Shown one piece after another: positions 45,432-57,448 of a stretch of 64,000 bases of DNA. Made by a program: the position numbers and the translations under genes. The notes under the pieces were generated by a model. It made no database searches. It had not been told where the DNA came from and saw only the letters and a program-made list of their open reading frames with translations. The stretch is from Xenopus tropicalis (taxonomy: Eukaryota > Chordata > Amphibia > Anura > Pipidae), in assembly GCF_000004195.4 (NCBI RefSeq), contig NC_030683.2, forward strand, positions 45,025,358-45,089,357, given 5' to 3'. Position 1 is the stretch's first letter; each line of letters begins with the position of its first letter.

Positions 45432-45746
45432 TTAAAGAATAAGTAAACCTTTTTTTTTTTTTCTATTAATAAAATTACTCTAAACAGCTTCCCAGAATTG
45501 CCTACCTTTGTCACTCTGTTCTTTCTGACCTGGTTCCTCAGTTACAAGCTGCTCGATTCCTCTCCTTCCTTGTTCAGAGTGAAACCCCCCTGAACAGGAA
45601 GTGGGGGTGGAGCTTCACTCTGAACAAGGAAGGAGAGAAATCGAGCAGCTTGTAACTGAGGAACCAGGTCAGAAAGAACAGGCAATTCTGGGAAGCTGTT
45701 TAGAGTAATTTTATTAATAGAAAAAAAAGGTTTACTTATTCTTTAA
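45432..45746. mobile_element. TTAA-duplication palindromic element, 315 bp
   Basis: The two halves are almost perfect inverted repeats: AGAATAAGTAAACC and GGTTTACTTATTCT at the ends, and ACAAGCTGCTCGATT and its inverse inside, around a short GAACAGGAAGTGGG loop. Flanked by TTAA (45432-45435 and 45743-45746). Confidence 0.85.
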
Positions 45747-45748
45747 AT

Positions 45749-46828
45749 CAGTGCTGTCCAACTTCTGTGGTGCCGAGGGCCAGAATTTCGCTAGCATACA
45801 TAGTGGAGGGCCGCTAATGGAAGCCATTTTGACCACACCCCTTTTTAAAATGCACCCACTTCAAGCCACACCCATGTTATCACAAGAGCTTTTAAGACCA
45901 TGCCCACATTAATGGTAGTAGCGCAGAATAAACCCAAATGCTTGGTGCTCACTACGGGAATATCAACCTTCATTAATACGTGAAAGAATTATATTATGTC
46001 ATATTAAGACACACCCTTAAATCCATATGCCTCCTCCTCCCCTGTGGATAGCACAGCAGCCCCCGGCTTAGAGATCATTTAATGGCTATTTCCAACTGCT
46101 AACAAACTCCCAGAACAAACCCCTGCCAGGTTCCCCTACCCAAGCAACATAGGGCAGGCAGAGTATGGCATACACAGGCAGCATAGGGCAGGCAGATTAT
46201 GGCACACACAGGCAGCATCGGGCAGGCAGAGTATTGCACACACAGGCAGGGTAGGGCAGGCAAAGTATGGCACACACATGCAGTACTCAGCCTGCCCTTT
46301 ACTTCCTGTGTGTGCCATACTCTGCCTGCCCTATGCTGCCTGTGTGTGCCATGATCTACTTGCCCTACCCTGCCTGTGTGTGCCATACTCTGCCTGTTCT
46401 ATGCTGCCTGTATGTGCCATACTCTGCCTGCCCTACCCCACCTGTGTGTGCCATACTCTGCCTGCCCTACCCCACCTGTGTGTGCCATACTCTGCCTGCC
46501 CTTAGCTGCCTGTGTGTGCCATACACAGTACATACAGTGACATAATTCTGGCATTGAGGTGTGAACAGAACAATGTGGGTGATCTCAGCCTGAGGTGTGA
46601 ACAATGCAGTGAGTGAACAATACAGGGGAGTATATGTTTAAACAATACAAGGAAATTACATCCTGAATCTGAGGTGTGAACCATGCAGGGGGGCAATTAA
46701 TCTCAGTACTGATAGCATTTAAAGTTTACACAAAGGTAAGCCATCAAAGCAGCCAGGCAGGTGGGGGACCACACAGAGGGTGGTTGTGGGCCACATGCAG
46801 CCCGTGGGCCACCAGTTGGACAGAACTG
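45749..46828 (-). mobile_element. hAT minisatellite-carrying family, copy D (1080 bp)
   Basis: CAGTGCTGTCCAACT opens and AGTTGGACAGAACTG closes the element. The flanking octamers are CTTTAAAT (45741-45748) and CATTAAAT (46829-46836). The 34-bp arrays are at 46140-46270 in one orientation and about 46285-46520 in the other. Confidence 0.9.
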
Positions 46829-47974
46829 CATTAAATAGTATGTTTTCAATGTTTCTAATGTTATTTGTAGAAATAACCTTAATCAAAAACAGTATTTTCT
46901 GTCCCCTTCTGATAGAAGTAAGTTCTCCTCAAGGTCTATTCATCAGTAGGCTTCTGCTACTTTTATTTCAGGATTAACAACCATGTAGAGTATAGCCAAA
47001 CAGATAATGTTTAATAGTATTGCTGTGTCAAATCTCAGCAACATACTTGTAGGCCTCTCCTGTCCAGATACAACAATGATTTCCATAGGAACCAAATACT
47101 TAAAGAGGGAATTGTTGTCTTTTATAAAATAAACACAGCCATCTGCATCAGGTGATGATTGTAGTCACTATAACCACTTATGTGTTTACAGCTCTAATTG
47201 CCACATTGCCTCTGTGTTTATTCTTGTCGTTGTATGGTTTCATTTCAAATTTTTTTTTTTTTTTTTTTTGGTGACTTAACCATATTATTATGTAAATTAA
47301 AACTATGGTTCCATTGTTGCAGAGAGCAATTAGGAAAGATTTAAACTGGAATGTGCCCAGACATTTGGCTGGATTGGTTAAACATATTTCAGCAGGTTTG
47401 ATCGCATGGACGCATGAGTGGTTATAAGCCTGGTCGAGGGCTATTACCATTCCCTTTAAAATGCAGCAGGCATAGGTAGTTAACTGAATATTTCAAGGAG
47501 AATGGGCCCATGAAGATGCAGCTGGCACGAAGTGTTTGTGAACTTATAATGCTCTGTATACATCAGGAATTGTAAAACTTGCAATACACGGACAGAATGA
47601 AGCTGCCTTCAAACCGCATTGATGCGGCCATCTCCAAACTGGCCTGCATAAGCCACTCTCAAGCCAATTTGGCCCATCACATAGGTGGCAGAATTATGCA
47701 AAGATACACTTGAGTGTATCATTAAGTGTATGACCAGCATTAGACTGCTGCATTACAATACAATTTTGCCATATGTTCAAGGAATAGCAAATGTTTCTCT
47801 TTCTATATATAATAATTGAATAATTTTATAAATATACCTTTTATAATTTTACATGGCATAGTGTGCTGATAAAATATCAATGTTGGTGTATAATATAAAC
47901 ACCTTTACTTATATGCTTCTATGTGTTTAACTGTACACTATACATTTACAAATATCTTTTATTAGGAATTCTAA

Positions 47975-48383
47975 GGCTGATGCCACACGTGGCGTTTTTA
48001 CGCTGCGTATTTTCTAATTCACTCGGCGGCTGAAAAATGCACAATATCATCATCCATAGAAATAACTTGAAAAGACTCGAAGGAAACCACACAATGCGTA
48101 AATACGCTAGAAAACGCCTTACCACGGATTTTTCAAGCATTTGCCGAAATACGCCGTTATTTGCATAGAAACCTATTCCTATGTATACACAAAGGCAGCT
48201 GCCAGACCTAGCGGAAATACGCAGCGTTTCTTACTATTTCGCACTATTAGCACCATGGGAATCGGGATTTGCTATGTCACCAGTACTAGGCTGAAAACGC
48301 TATAGTCAGGGGCTGTGTGGCTTGTGCAGCGTTTTTAGGCTGAGAAAATACGCAGCGTAAAAACGCCACGTGTGGCATCAGCC
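47975..48383. mobile_element. Harbinger-like element with TAA duplication
   Basis: GGCTGATGCCACACGTGGCG opens and its exact complement closes the element, followed inward by TTTTTACGCTGCGTATTTTC and its inverse. TAA flanks at 47972-47974 and 48384-48386. The interior repeats AAATACGC and AAAACGC strings and is CpG-rich. No coding frame. Confidence 0.88.
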
Positions 48384-48600
48384 TAAAGCTAAATTTTTCA
48401 GAAGGTGATAGTGTCAATTTAGGTTGTAATTTTTAATTAACATTACAGACTGCAATGTGAACATTTTAGTTAGCTTTGAGTTAAACTGAAAATCTAACCA
48501 ACTGGTAGAATACAAAGAAATACACTTGGATCCTTGCTTTACATCATGTTAAATATTTGACATTTTTTTAATTAAATTATTTTTTGACCTTTTGCATGAT

Positions 48601-49612
48601 ACAGTCATGTGAAAAAATTAGGGCACCATATGAAAGCCTGTAGGGTTGATTCACAAAAGTGCGATAACGCTTATTGCATGGTTTTTTTGCGTTAAAATAG
48701 ACGTGAAAAAAACACGCGATTCGCTAAAGTATTATCGCATGCGTTAAGTTGCATATCTCATGTGTTAATTAGCCCACAACCACATGCATTAATTTTACCG
48801 CATTGCGCTAATTAGTGCGCAGAAATAATACTAACGCATGATTCACAAACACTTAGACGGGCTAAATATCGCATTAGTCTATGCGGAAATTAATACCTAC
48901 TTGGAGCAGGCGGTAATTATAGAAAAGTACAGTTCATGAGCTTTTGGCAATATGGACTTTGCAGTGTGATTTATTCGAGTATGTGTTGGCCCTAGAGTGA
49001 TGTAGCCTCCAGTTTGCAGTGAAATGGTCATTTTAAAAAAAAAGTTTTACGAACGTAATGGTGTGTATGACTAATATGGCATGCGCGCGAAAAGTAATTC
49101 TACAAAAATGCAATTTCTGGTGAGGAATTAATTTAGGACACCCCCACACTTAGTCCCACTTAAAATGGCTCAAATCACACACAGGTGTATCACATCAGGT
49201 GCACATGATAAGAACATTGTTGAAGGAGGTTTGCCCTACTTAAACCTCTGTGGAGGGTAGAGTGAACACAATGGTGAGCTCAAAAGAGCTGCCTGAGGCC
49301 TTCAGAAAGAAGATTGTAGCAAGTCTGGTAAGGGATTTAAAAAGATCTCAAAATAATTTAAAATTAGCCATTACACTGATAGTGGAGGACTTTCAAAACA
49401 ACTACCAACATGCCCAGGTCTGGCCGTCCAAGCAAGTTCACCCCAAAAGCAGAACAAAAGATGCTAAAAGAAAGAACCTCATACCAACTGTGAAGCATGG
49501 AGGTGGAAGTGTCATGGTTTGGGGATGCTTTGCTGCAGCAGGACCTGGCCAGCTCATCATCATAGAATCCACCATGAATTTTACCATATATGAGATTAAT
49601 TAAACGTTACTA
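48601..49612 (+). pseudogene. Tc1-like transposon, broken and interrupted
   Basis: ACAGTCATGTGAAAAAATTAGG at 48601 is a Tc1-type terminal repeat. Unrelated sequence (about 48645-49115) interrupts it. The transposase frame 49250-49603 has MVSSKELPEAFRKKIVASL from the N-terminal helix-turn-helix. It then jumps to KNLIPTVKHGGGSVMVWGCF, AAAGPGQLIIIESTMN, the segment before the second catalytic Asp. The region with the first catalytic Asp and everything after about residue 117 is missing, as is the right terminal repeat. It cannot encode a working transposase. Confidence 0.85.
48645..49115. repeat. GATTCACAAA hairpin-rich insert within Tc1 copy
   Basis: GTTGATTCACAAAAGTGCGA, repeated GCGTTA/TAACGC and GCATGCG strings and GATTCACAAACACTTA give inverted structure. 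It resembles the GGGGATTCACAAAAGTGG repeats at 29.6 and 32.1 kb in its ends only. Confidence 0.5.
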
Positions 49613-49714
49613 AATTTTATGCATGTTGTCTTTTCATCTTTCAGTGGGTACATATAAGGTTGCACCAGTCTAATATTAACATAATCACTACTAAATACAT
49701 GTGTTAGGGTATGT

Positions 49715-50580
49715 ATGTAGAACATTTATAAAGTGCTATAAGAACACACAGCATTGTACAAGCTTACAATGTATAACAGTACACATAGGGAAGAATTATA
49801 ATAAATACTATAAATATGTATAAATATACAGAGATGAAGTGCCATGTGGTAAGAGACACATTAGGAAGGAGGTCTCTGCCCCATGGAGTTTACAGTATAA
49901 GTGGGTTGATAACATAAAGCCACAAGTTGGATAGCAAAAGTGTACAAGGTTAGGGCATTGTCCCTTAACTGGCAGAACTAGACAAGACTTAAAACTATTC
50001 TACTGTTAAAAAAGGTAGAATTCGAGTTTTTTCTTGAAAACATTCAAAAAGTGCTCCTTTTATTCAGGGATAGAAGTCCAGAGGTAAGGAGGAGCAAGGT
50101 AGAACGATTTAAGGCAAGACATGGCAGCAGGTACGTAAAAAGACGGTGACTCTGAGAGGAGTAGAGGAGAAGCCCAGGAACGTAGACAATTGAAGAAATG
50201 CATACAGTGAGAATCAGAGAAGTAAAGGCTTTAAATGTTAGCTGAAGGATTTTGTACTCTATCCTTTTTAATGGATTTTGTATTGCTTAACCATTTACTT
50301 AGCCATGCTAAAGATTTTACCAAGGTTGAACAGGTTCCCTTTTAGGAGAGGGCATCAGAGTTGAAGACTGATTACAGGGGAGAGAGTTAGGAGACCAGTT
50401 AGTAGGAGATTGTAGTAGTCTAAAGAGGATAGCATAAGGGCATAAATTAGTGTTTTAGCTGTAACTCGTGAAAGAAATGGGTGTATCTTGGCTATACTGC
50501 AGAAGAAAATCAGCATGTTTTGACAGTGTTATTAATATGATTAGAGAAGGAAAGGGACTTGTTAAAGATGACCATCCAGT
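49715..50580 (-). pseudogene. LINE remnant: reverse transcriptase C-terminal part and 3' end
   Basis: On the minus strand about 50512-50395 reads SIAKIHPFLSRVTAKTLIYA, then LMLSSLDYYNLLLTGL. This follows the consensus NIARIRPFLT-E-AKTLVHALV-SRLDYCNSLL-GLP common to many vertebrate LINE reverse transcriptases. The 3' part (49715-49905) has CCATGGGGCAGAGACC and GTACAATGCTGTGTG..ATAGCACTTTATAAATG, resembling a GTACAGCGCTG..GGCGCTATATAAATAAATG LINE tail. Stops and frame changes show it is dead. The clade is not determined. Confidence 0.68.
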
Positions 50581-50977
50581 CATGTCATCAATAGTAATGG
50601 TTAAAGGGTAATAGCTCATGGGGTGATTTGAAGCATTTTGTCACTCTGGCATTTCATAGCCTACTTTCATCACTTTCAGGTAATTTGAATTTAGATTTAA
50701 TTGAGGGGTGATTTCATTAATGTATCAATCTAGTATGGGTTAAGATGTCAACACACAGACTCTAGACTGACTCAACTTTTATGGTCTCTCCATCTAGACA
50801 CTCTGTGATGTCACTGAGTTGGTAAACTGGTAGACCGAGTATAACCAAAAGTACACTGGACTCCAGGGATTTCCAAATGTCTCAGTGTGCTGAGTGGCAC
50901 AAACACCACTGATGCTAATGGAAGTCACTTACTTGCCTGTATTAGGATATACCTCCATGCCTTACCTTGACTGCTTT

Positions 50978-51347
50978 TTAAAGGAGAAGGAAAGTCATTT
51001 TGACATTTTACTGCCAATAGATTTGGCACATTAGTGCCACCTAGAACACTATATTTATTCTGTAGAATGAATTACCATACCTGAGAGAGAGACCTAGAAG
51101 CTTTCTCTGTTTGTTTGAGAGTGAGTTTTATGAATTCTCATGGGACGGGGAGCTGCGCAGACTCTGGCCCCGGGAATGAAGGATTTTTCTGAGAGAGGAA
51201 GTAAGATACCCAAAGAACATGTTTACAAAAAAGGAGAAAATAAATCCTGTTTTTCTTTTGATTGAGGACTCAGTGCAGCTTATGGCTGTATTGACATAGA
51301 CCTTTTTGCTAAAGCTTACTTAGTTTTTACCTTTCCTTCTCCTTTAA
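50978..51347. mobile_element. TTAA-duplication element, AGGAGAAGGAAAG family
   Basis: AGGAGAAGGAAAG and CTTTCCTTCTCCT ends lie inside TTAA (50978-50981 and 51344-51347). It shares TTAGTTTTTACCTTTCCTTC with 16907-17377 and CTGAGAGAGGAAGT with the partial copy at 58800-59163. Confidence 0.82.
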
Positions 51348-51581
51348 CTGTGCTAGTACCTACCTTTTGCCTTATCTTGTTTACCATGCCAGTGCTTTAT
51401 TAATGTGTCCCTGTTTGCCTAACACCTTTCCTGCACATTTCCCAGTTCACTTTCCTCCTCACTGTTTTTCAGTTAGCTCCTCTGTAAACCTTAATAGGGG
51501 TCAGGAGCCCCTGGTGAGCAGACCACAAACTAGAGAGTGAATGAATTAGGTGCAACAGAAAATTAAGTTACAAAACCAGTA

Positions 51582-52002
51582 TTAAAGGACAAGGAAAGGC
51601 AAAGACACTTGGGGGTGCCAAAATGTTAGGCACCCCCAAGTGGCTTTAATCGCTTACCTTGTACCCCAGGCTGGTTCCCCTGTTAGGAGAAAACAGCACC
51701 AGCCCGGGGTACCTGGGGCGATGCGCTTCCTCCTTCCTGCTTCGTCAAGCTGTGACTATGCGGTGGGCGCATGCGCAGTAGAGTGAAAAGCCGACTTCTC
51801 TGTTAAAGTTCGGCTTTTCACTCTTCTACGCATGCGCGTGCTCGCGAGACAGGAAGGAGGAAGCGCCACAGGTACCCCAGGCAGGTGCTGTTCTCTCCCA
51901 ACAGGGGCACCAGCCCGGGGTAAAAGGTAGGCGATTAAAGTCACTTGGGGGTGCCTAACATTTTGGCACCCCCAAGTGACTTTGCCTTTCCATGTCCTTT
52001 AA
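51582..52002. mobile_element. TTAA-duplication element whose ends are themselves hairpins
   Basis: TTAA at 51582-51585 and 51999-52002. The inner ends each contain CACTTGGGGGTGCC facing its complement around ATGTTAG, so each terminus is a hairpin as well as part of the long inverted repeat. The centre has AGTGAAAAGCCGA/TCGGCTTTTCACT and two GCATGCGC sites. Fully palindromic, no coding frame. Confidence 0.85.
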
Positions 52003-52626
52003 GAACTAATCACCGGGCCTAACTCAAACATCAAGGTGATGCTACTGCATATAATTAATACACTGTTTATACGATGGGAACAAGATTGAAGCCTACTGAA
52101 CATGAGCCTTAAGGGCTAATTTAGTAATGATCATATCTTGGGATCAGGAAATACAGAGTAAGAACACTTTATTTCATTTGCGTTTTCTAGCATCTGGTGG
52201 TTAGAAGGGATGTGCAATATTTTATGGGCTGCTGCTTATGTGCTGGAGTTTTGGCAAATAGCACAGCATTAAAAAAAAACTTGGCTGATTGCTTTGGACT
52301 TTTTACACATTGCACTCTACTCTTGTTTCATAAATAAGCCTTTTATAGTAAATGATTACTTATATGTAGTCCTTAAGTAGGCTATTATTATAATGTATGT
52401 AAATCAGTAATATATAACAGAAAAGTATATACATCAATCTTCAGTACTAATCTTGTGATCAACCTTATATGCATATGCATAAACCTCATGTTTATTTAAC
52501 AATATGAATAAACAAGAAAAAAATACCTTTTCTACCTTTCAGGTATCAGTGTAACTTTCAGCAGCATGAAGTATTAAACAGGTTTATACCTGTTTTCAGG
52601 TGTTCAGCAGTCTCTGCAATTTATAC

Positions 52627-52888
52627 AGGTATGGGATTAATAATCTGAAGTCCTGGGGTCTTCTGGATAAGGGGTTTAACTGTTATTTTAGCACCATGCT
52701 TTATAACTATTAAAATACATTTAAATATTAGAAAAAAGTAGGATGTTTTTGCCATCAATATGGAGTTATGCTAGCTTAGTTATCATCAAATTAAAGGTAC
52801 TGTCTAATTATTAGACCAAAAAAATTCTATGGTAAAAGAGAGTGTTGTATTTCAGAGCTTTTTGGAAAATGAAGTTCCATACCTGTAT
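52627..52888 (-). mobile_element. TATCC-end repeat, copy 9 (diverged)
   Basis: CAGGTATGGGATTAATAATC and GAAGTTCCATACCTGTA are the ends, with GGGTCTTCTGGATAAGGGG inside the left end. The interior is diverged but keeps TTAAAGGTACTGTCTAATTA. Confidence 0.65.
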
Positions 52889-53787
52889 ATTTACTTAATG
52901 TACTTGACCATCCCCTTTGCTGTCTGTGCATGTGCAAATTTCTGCTGCAACACAATAATGTGTTGCAGCAGATGAGTTGTCAATAATGAGTATTTAAATA
53001 TTTAAACATCCACTGTACTTTTAAAATATATATTTTAGACACTTATTTGTAATTGGGTATGGCAGTATCACTTGTGATATCTATATTATGGACATTCTTA
53101 TCATCTTCCTAAGAGTGAGAAACACAGCAACCTCAAACCTTCCCAGCACAGACTGATTTAAAAAGTGAAGTTGTCTAGCAAAGTTTCTCCAAATAATTTA
53201 CAAACTCTATGCAAATAATGAGTTAAATAGCACATAGGAATTGTGGCTACTTCCAGAGTATTAGGAAGCATATTTATCATGTTATGTTGACATCACAGAC
53301 CAGCTGGTTATTGATAGACTGCAATTTCTTGAGCTTTTGGAACAGCTGAACTTAGTCTTGGAATTGGGTGGGGGTTTTCTGCACATAAGCATGTGTCCAA
53401 CTGACTGCCCCATAACACTGAGTACCCCCTGTTGCACAAAACATAAAGGTTTTCATAGCAACTTTGCAGTTTTTCCTTAAGATTATTGGTCACTGATAAT
53501 GAAAAAGTGAACTGGGAAATACTACTTTCTAGATCTTAACATATGTGTAAGAGCATGACCCTATTTGTGGGGTCAGGCTCTGATTTAAATGAATACTTTT
53601 TAATCACCACTCCCTTCAATATTTACTCTAAGCCAACCCTTCCTTTCTATATACTGTATCTTTATATATAGGAGGATGTGGTTATATAGGTAGATATGAT
53701 TTTTGCCTTCCCCATTCTTCGCCTTACGTTGTATTTCCCTTTTCCTTGCTATGGATAATTAATCATGTTTCTTGCTATCTCCTAGAA

Positions 53788-56258
53788 CAGTGCTGTCCAA
53801 CTGGCTGCCCGCAACCCCCCTCTGTGTGGCCCCCCACCTGTCTGGTTACTTTGATGGCTTACCTTTGAGTAAGCTTTAAATGGTATTAGTACTGAGATTA
53901 ACTGGCCCCCTGCATGGTTCTCACCTCAGATTCAGGCTGTAATCCCCTGTATTGTTTAAAAATGTAATCCCCTGTACTGTTCACACCTTTTAGTTTCTGC
54001 ATTGTTCACCCCCTGCAGTGTTCACACCTCAGACTCAGGGTGCAATCACCCACATTGTTCGCCTGTTCACACCTCAGACATACATACATACATTGTATGT
54101 ACTGCCTGGCCTATGCTGCCTGTGTGTATGGCACACATAGGCAGCATAGGGCAGGGAGCATATGGCACACACAGGCAGAGTAGGGCAGGCAGAGCATGGC
54201 ACACACAGGCAGCATAGGACAGGCAGAGTATGGCACACACAGTCAGCATATGGTAGACAGAGTATGGCACACACAGGCAGCTAAGGGCAGGGATGGTATG
54301 GCACACACAGGCAGGGTAGAGTAGGCAGAGTATGGCACACACATGCAGCACAGGGCAGGCAGAGTGTGGCACACACAGGCAGCATAGGGCAGATAGAGTA
54401 TGCACACACAGGCAGCATAGGGCAGGCAGAGTATCGCGCACACAGGCAGCATAGGGCAGGCAGAGTATGGCTCACACAGTCAGCATATGGTAGGCAGAGT
54501 ATGGCACACACAGGCAGCTAAGGGCAGGGATGGTATGGCACACACAGGCAGGGGAGAGCAGGCAGAGTATGGCACACACAAGCAGCATAGGGCAGGCAGA
54601 GTATGGCACACACAGGCAGGGTAGGGCAGGCAGAGTATTTCACACACAGGCAGCACAGGGCAGGCAGAGTATGGCACACACATGCAGCACAGGACAGGCA
54701 GAGTATGGCACACACAGGCAGCATAGGGCAGATAGAGTGTGCGCACACAGGCAGCATAGGGCAGGCAGAGTATCGCACACACAGGCAGCATAGGGCAGGC
54801 AGAGTATGGCTCACACAGTCAGCATATGGTAGGCAGAGTATGGCACACACAGGCAGCTAAGGGCAGGGATGGTATGGCACACACAGGCATGGTAGAGTAG
54901 GCAAAGTATGGCACACATATGCAGCACAGGGCAGGCAGAGTGTGGCACACACAGGCAGCATAGGGCAGATAGAGTGTGCACACACAGGCAGCACAGGGCA
55001 GGCAGAGTATCGCGCACACAGGCAGCATAGGGCAGGCAGAGTATGGCTCACACAGTCAGCATATGGTAGGCAGAGTATGGCACACACAGGCAGCTAAGGG
55101 CAGGGATGGTATGGCACACACAGGCAGGGTAGAGCAGGCAGAGTATGGCACACACAAGCAGCATAGGGCAGGCAGAGTATGGCACACACAGGCAGGGTAG
55201 GGCAGGCAGAGTATTGCACACACAGGCAGCACAGGGCAGGCAGAGTATGGCACACACATGCAGCACAGGACAGGCAGAGTATGGCACACACAGGCAGCAT
55301 AGGGCAGATAGAGTGTGCACACACAGGCAGCATAGGGCAGGCAGAGTATGGCTCACACAGTCAGCATATGGTAGGCAGAGTACGGCACACACAGGCAGCT
55401 AAGGGCAGGGATGGTATGGCACACACAGGCAGGGTAGAGCAGGCAGAGTATGGCACACACAAGCAGCATAGGGCAGGCAGAGTATGGCACACACAGGCAG
55501 GGTAGGGCAGGCATAGTAGGCACACACAGGCAGCACAGGGCAGGCAGAGTATGGCACACACAGGCAGGGTAGGGCTGGCAGAGTATGGCACACACAGGCA
55601 GCACAGGGCAGGCAGAGTATGGCACATACAGGCAGCATAGGGCAGATAGAGTATGCACACACAGGCAGCATAGGGCAGGCAGAGTATCACGCACACAGGC
55701 AGCATAGGCCAGGCATAGTATTGCACATACAGGCAGCATAGGGCAGGCAGAGTATGGCACACACAGGCAGAGTATGGCACACAGGTAGGATAGGGCAGGC
55801 AGATTATGGCACACACAGGCAGCATAGGGCAGGCAGAGTGCTGCCTATGTGTGCCATACTCTGCCTGCCCTATGCTGCCTGTGGGAGGTGAACCTGGCAG
55901 GGGTTTGTTCTGGGAGTTTGTTAGCAGTTGGAAATAGCCATTAAATGGTCCTTAAGGTGTGTAATTTTGTGCTGGGGGTTGCTTTGCTATCCACAGGGAA
56001 GGTGGAGGAGGCATATGGATTTAATTTATATTACATACTGTAATATAATTCTTTCACATATCAATGACGGTTGATATTCCCGCAGTGAGAACCAAGCATT
56101 TGGATTTTTGCTGCAATACCACCATTGTGATAAAATGGGTGTGGTTTGAAGTGGGTGTGGTTAAAAGGGGAGTGGTCAAAACTGGCTTCCATTAGATTCT
56201 CCACCATGTATGCTAGAGAAATTCCGTCTCTTAGCCCTGCAGAAGTTGGGCAGCACTG
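53788..56258 (+). mobile_element. hAT minisatellite-carrying family, copy E (expanded, 2471 bp)
   Basis: CAGTGCTGTCCAACT opens and AAGTTGGGCAGCACTG closes the element, flanked by the perfect 8-bp duplication TCCTAGAA (53780-53787 and 56259-56266). The non-repeat shoulders match copies B and D. Extra length comes from the 34-bp array. Confidence 0.93.
54104..55882. repeat. Large 34-bp minisatellite with higher-order units
   Basis: About 50 units of TGGCACACACAGGCAGCATA..GGGCAGGCAGAGTA. Marker variant CAGTCAGCATATGGTAG recurs at about 54239, 54478, 54816, 55053 and 55358. The spacings of about 239, 338, 237 and 305 bp reveal a roughly 576-bp higher-order repeat, 7 plus 10 units. One inverted unit at the left (54104-54127) and about one at the right (55840-55882) bracket the array. 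Confidence 0.9.
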
Positions 56259-57387
56259 TCCTAGAATATAAAGCTCTCTGCCTCACCCCATAAATCCATT
56301 ATATCCCAACATATAACTGTGTGAATCACAAACAGCATGCTTATCATGTCCTCTGAATGCTTTATCATCCCTCTGGAATTCCATGTTTTATGCTTCCTTC
56401 CACACCTTCACAGACCTTTTCACAGATCAATATCTTTATCTGTGAGTCAGAATGCATATCAATAGAGAAAAATGTTATTTTAGTCTACCAGTTAAGAGTG
56501 TAATAGGTTGACAGTACCAGGCACTGCATTGGCACCTTTAAGGAGGCAGGTCATGTCTATTTTTGTTTAATTAAGAAAGAAAATTGTGTTCCAGTCTTAT
56601 TGTTTCTATTACGAAAAGAGTAATATATAATTGCCCAAACAGCCCCAGAATTGATAGGCTCTACACCAAACACTAATTAACGTTAACTAGTTCTGCAAAG
56701 CTATGTGTGTACAATATAGCTGATCAGTTTAGCAGTGGTCAAACTTTCATAAAAAGGATGTTATACCAACAAATAAGGTATCCTTAGTACTGGACTTTAG
56801 GGTGATTTAACAGGCTAAACACTGACAACCTCATGGAAATGACTTGTTTGTATAATATGAAAGAATAATATGTAGAATATGGAAAGTATCGTTTTTCTTC
56901 ATGTAATTGTCATTAATGCCATTGTTCTGAAAACCTAAGTTTTTAGTTTTTTTTTTTGTGTATTCTAGGTTTAGTTAAAGTGCCAAAGTGTCAGAATATT
57001 CAAAGCAGGTCTTGTAAGAACCAGGGTTGATGTTTTTTTCTGTTAGGTTTTTGTAAGGTGTGGGAAAAGAATTTTAATAAATAATTTAGGAACCATTATA
57101 TGTTCAAGAACCTTGGCAACCGTAACTGCAGATGATTAAGCACACAATAAGATCAGGCCTTGGGTTGCAGGGTCAATAAAGCAGAGCAGTCAATGAACTG
57201 ACGGTTTTTCCATACTGTTACGAAATAACCACTGGTTCTTTACATTTAAAACATGCCTTAAATACATAACATAATTACATAATCACAGAAGGTTGCAAAA
57301 GGTACATTAAAAATAGAGACATATCAATGTTAATTTTTATAGTTTATTTTGAAATTAAATGTAACAGAGTTTTATGTTGTACAATAG

Positions 57388-57392
<5 letters not shown>

Positions 57393-57447
<55 letters not shown>

Positions 57448-57448
57448 T
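57393..57448. repeat. (AT)n microsatellite
   Basis: About 50 bp of TA dinucleotides. Confidence 0.93.

Noticed and set aside
54067..55825. Many overlapping open frames on both strands, with Cys-rich peptides such as CVCHTLPALPCLC
   Set aside because: They come from a 34-bp stop-free tandem repeat. Since 34 is not a multiple of 3, all frames stay open. No start context, no non-repeat domain.
54104..55882. CRISPR-like regular repeat array
   Set aside because: Units are contiguous with no unique spacers, lie inside a hAT element and in vertebrate DNA.
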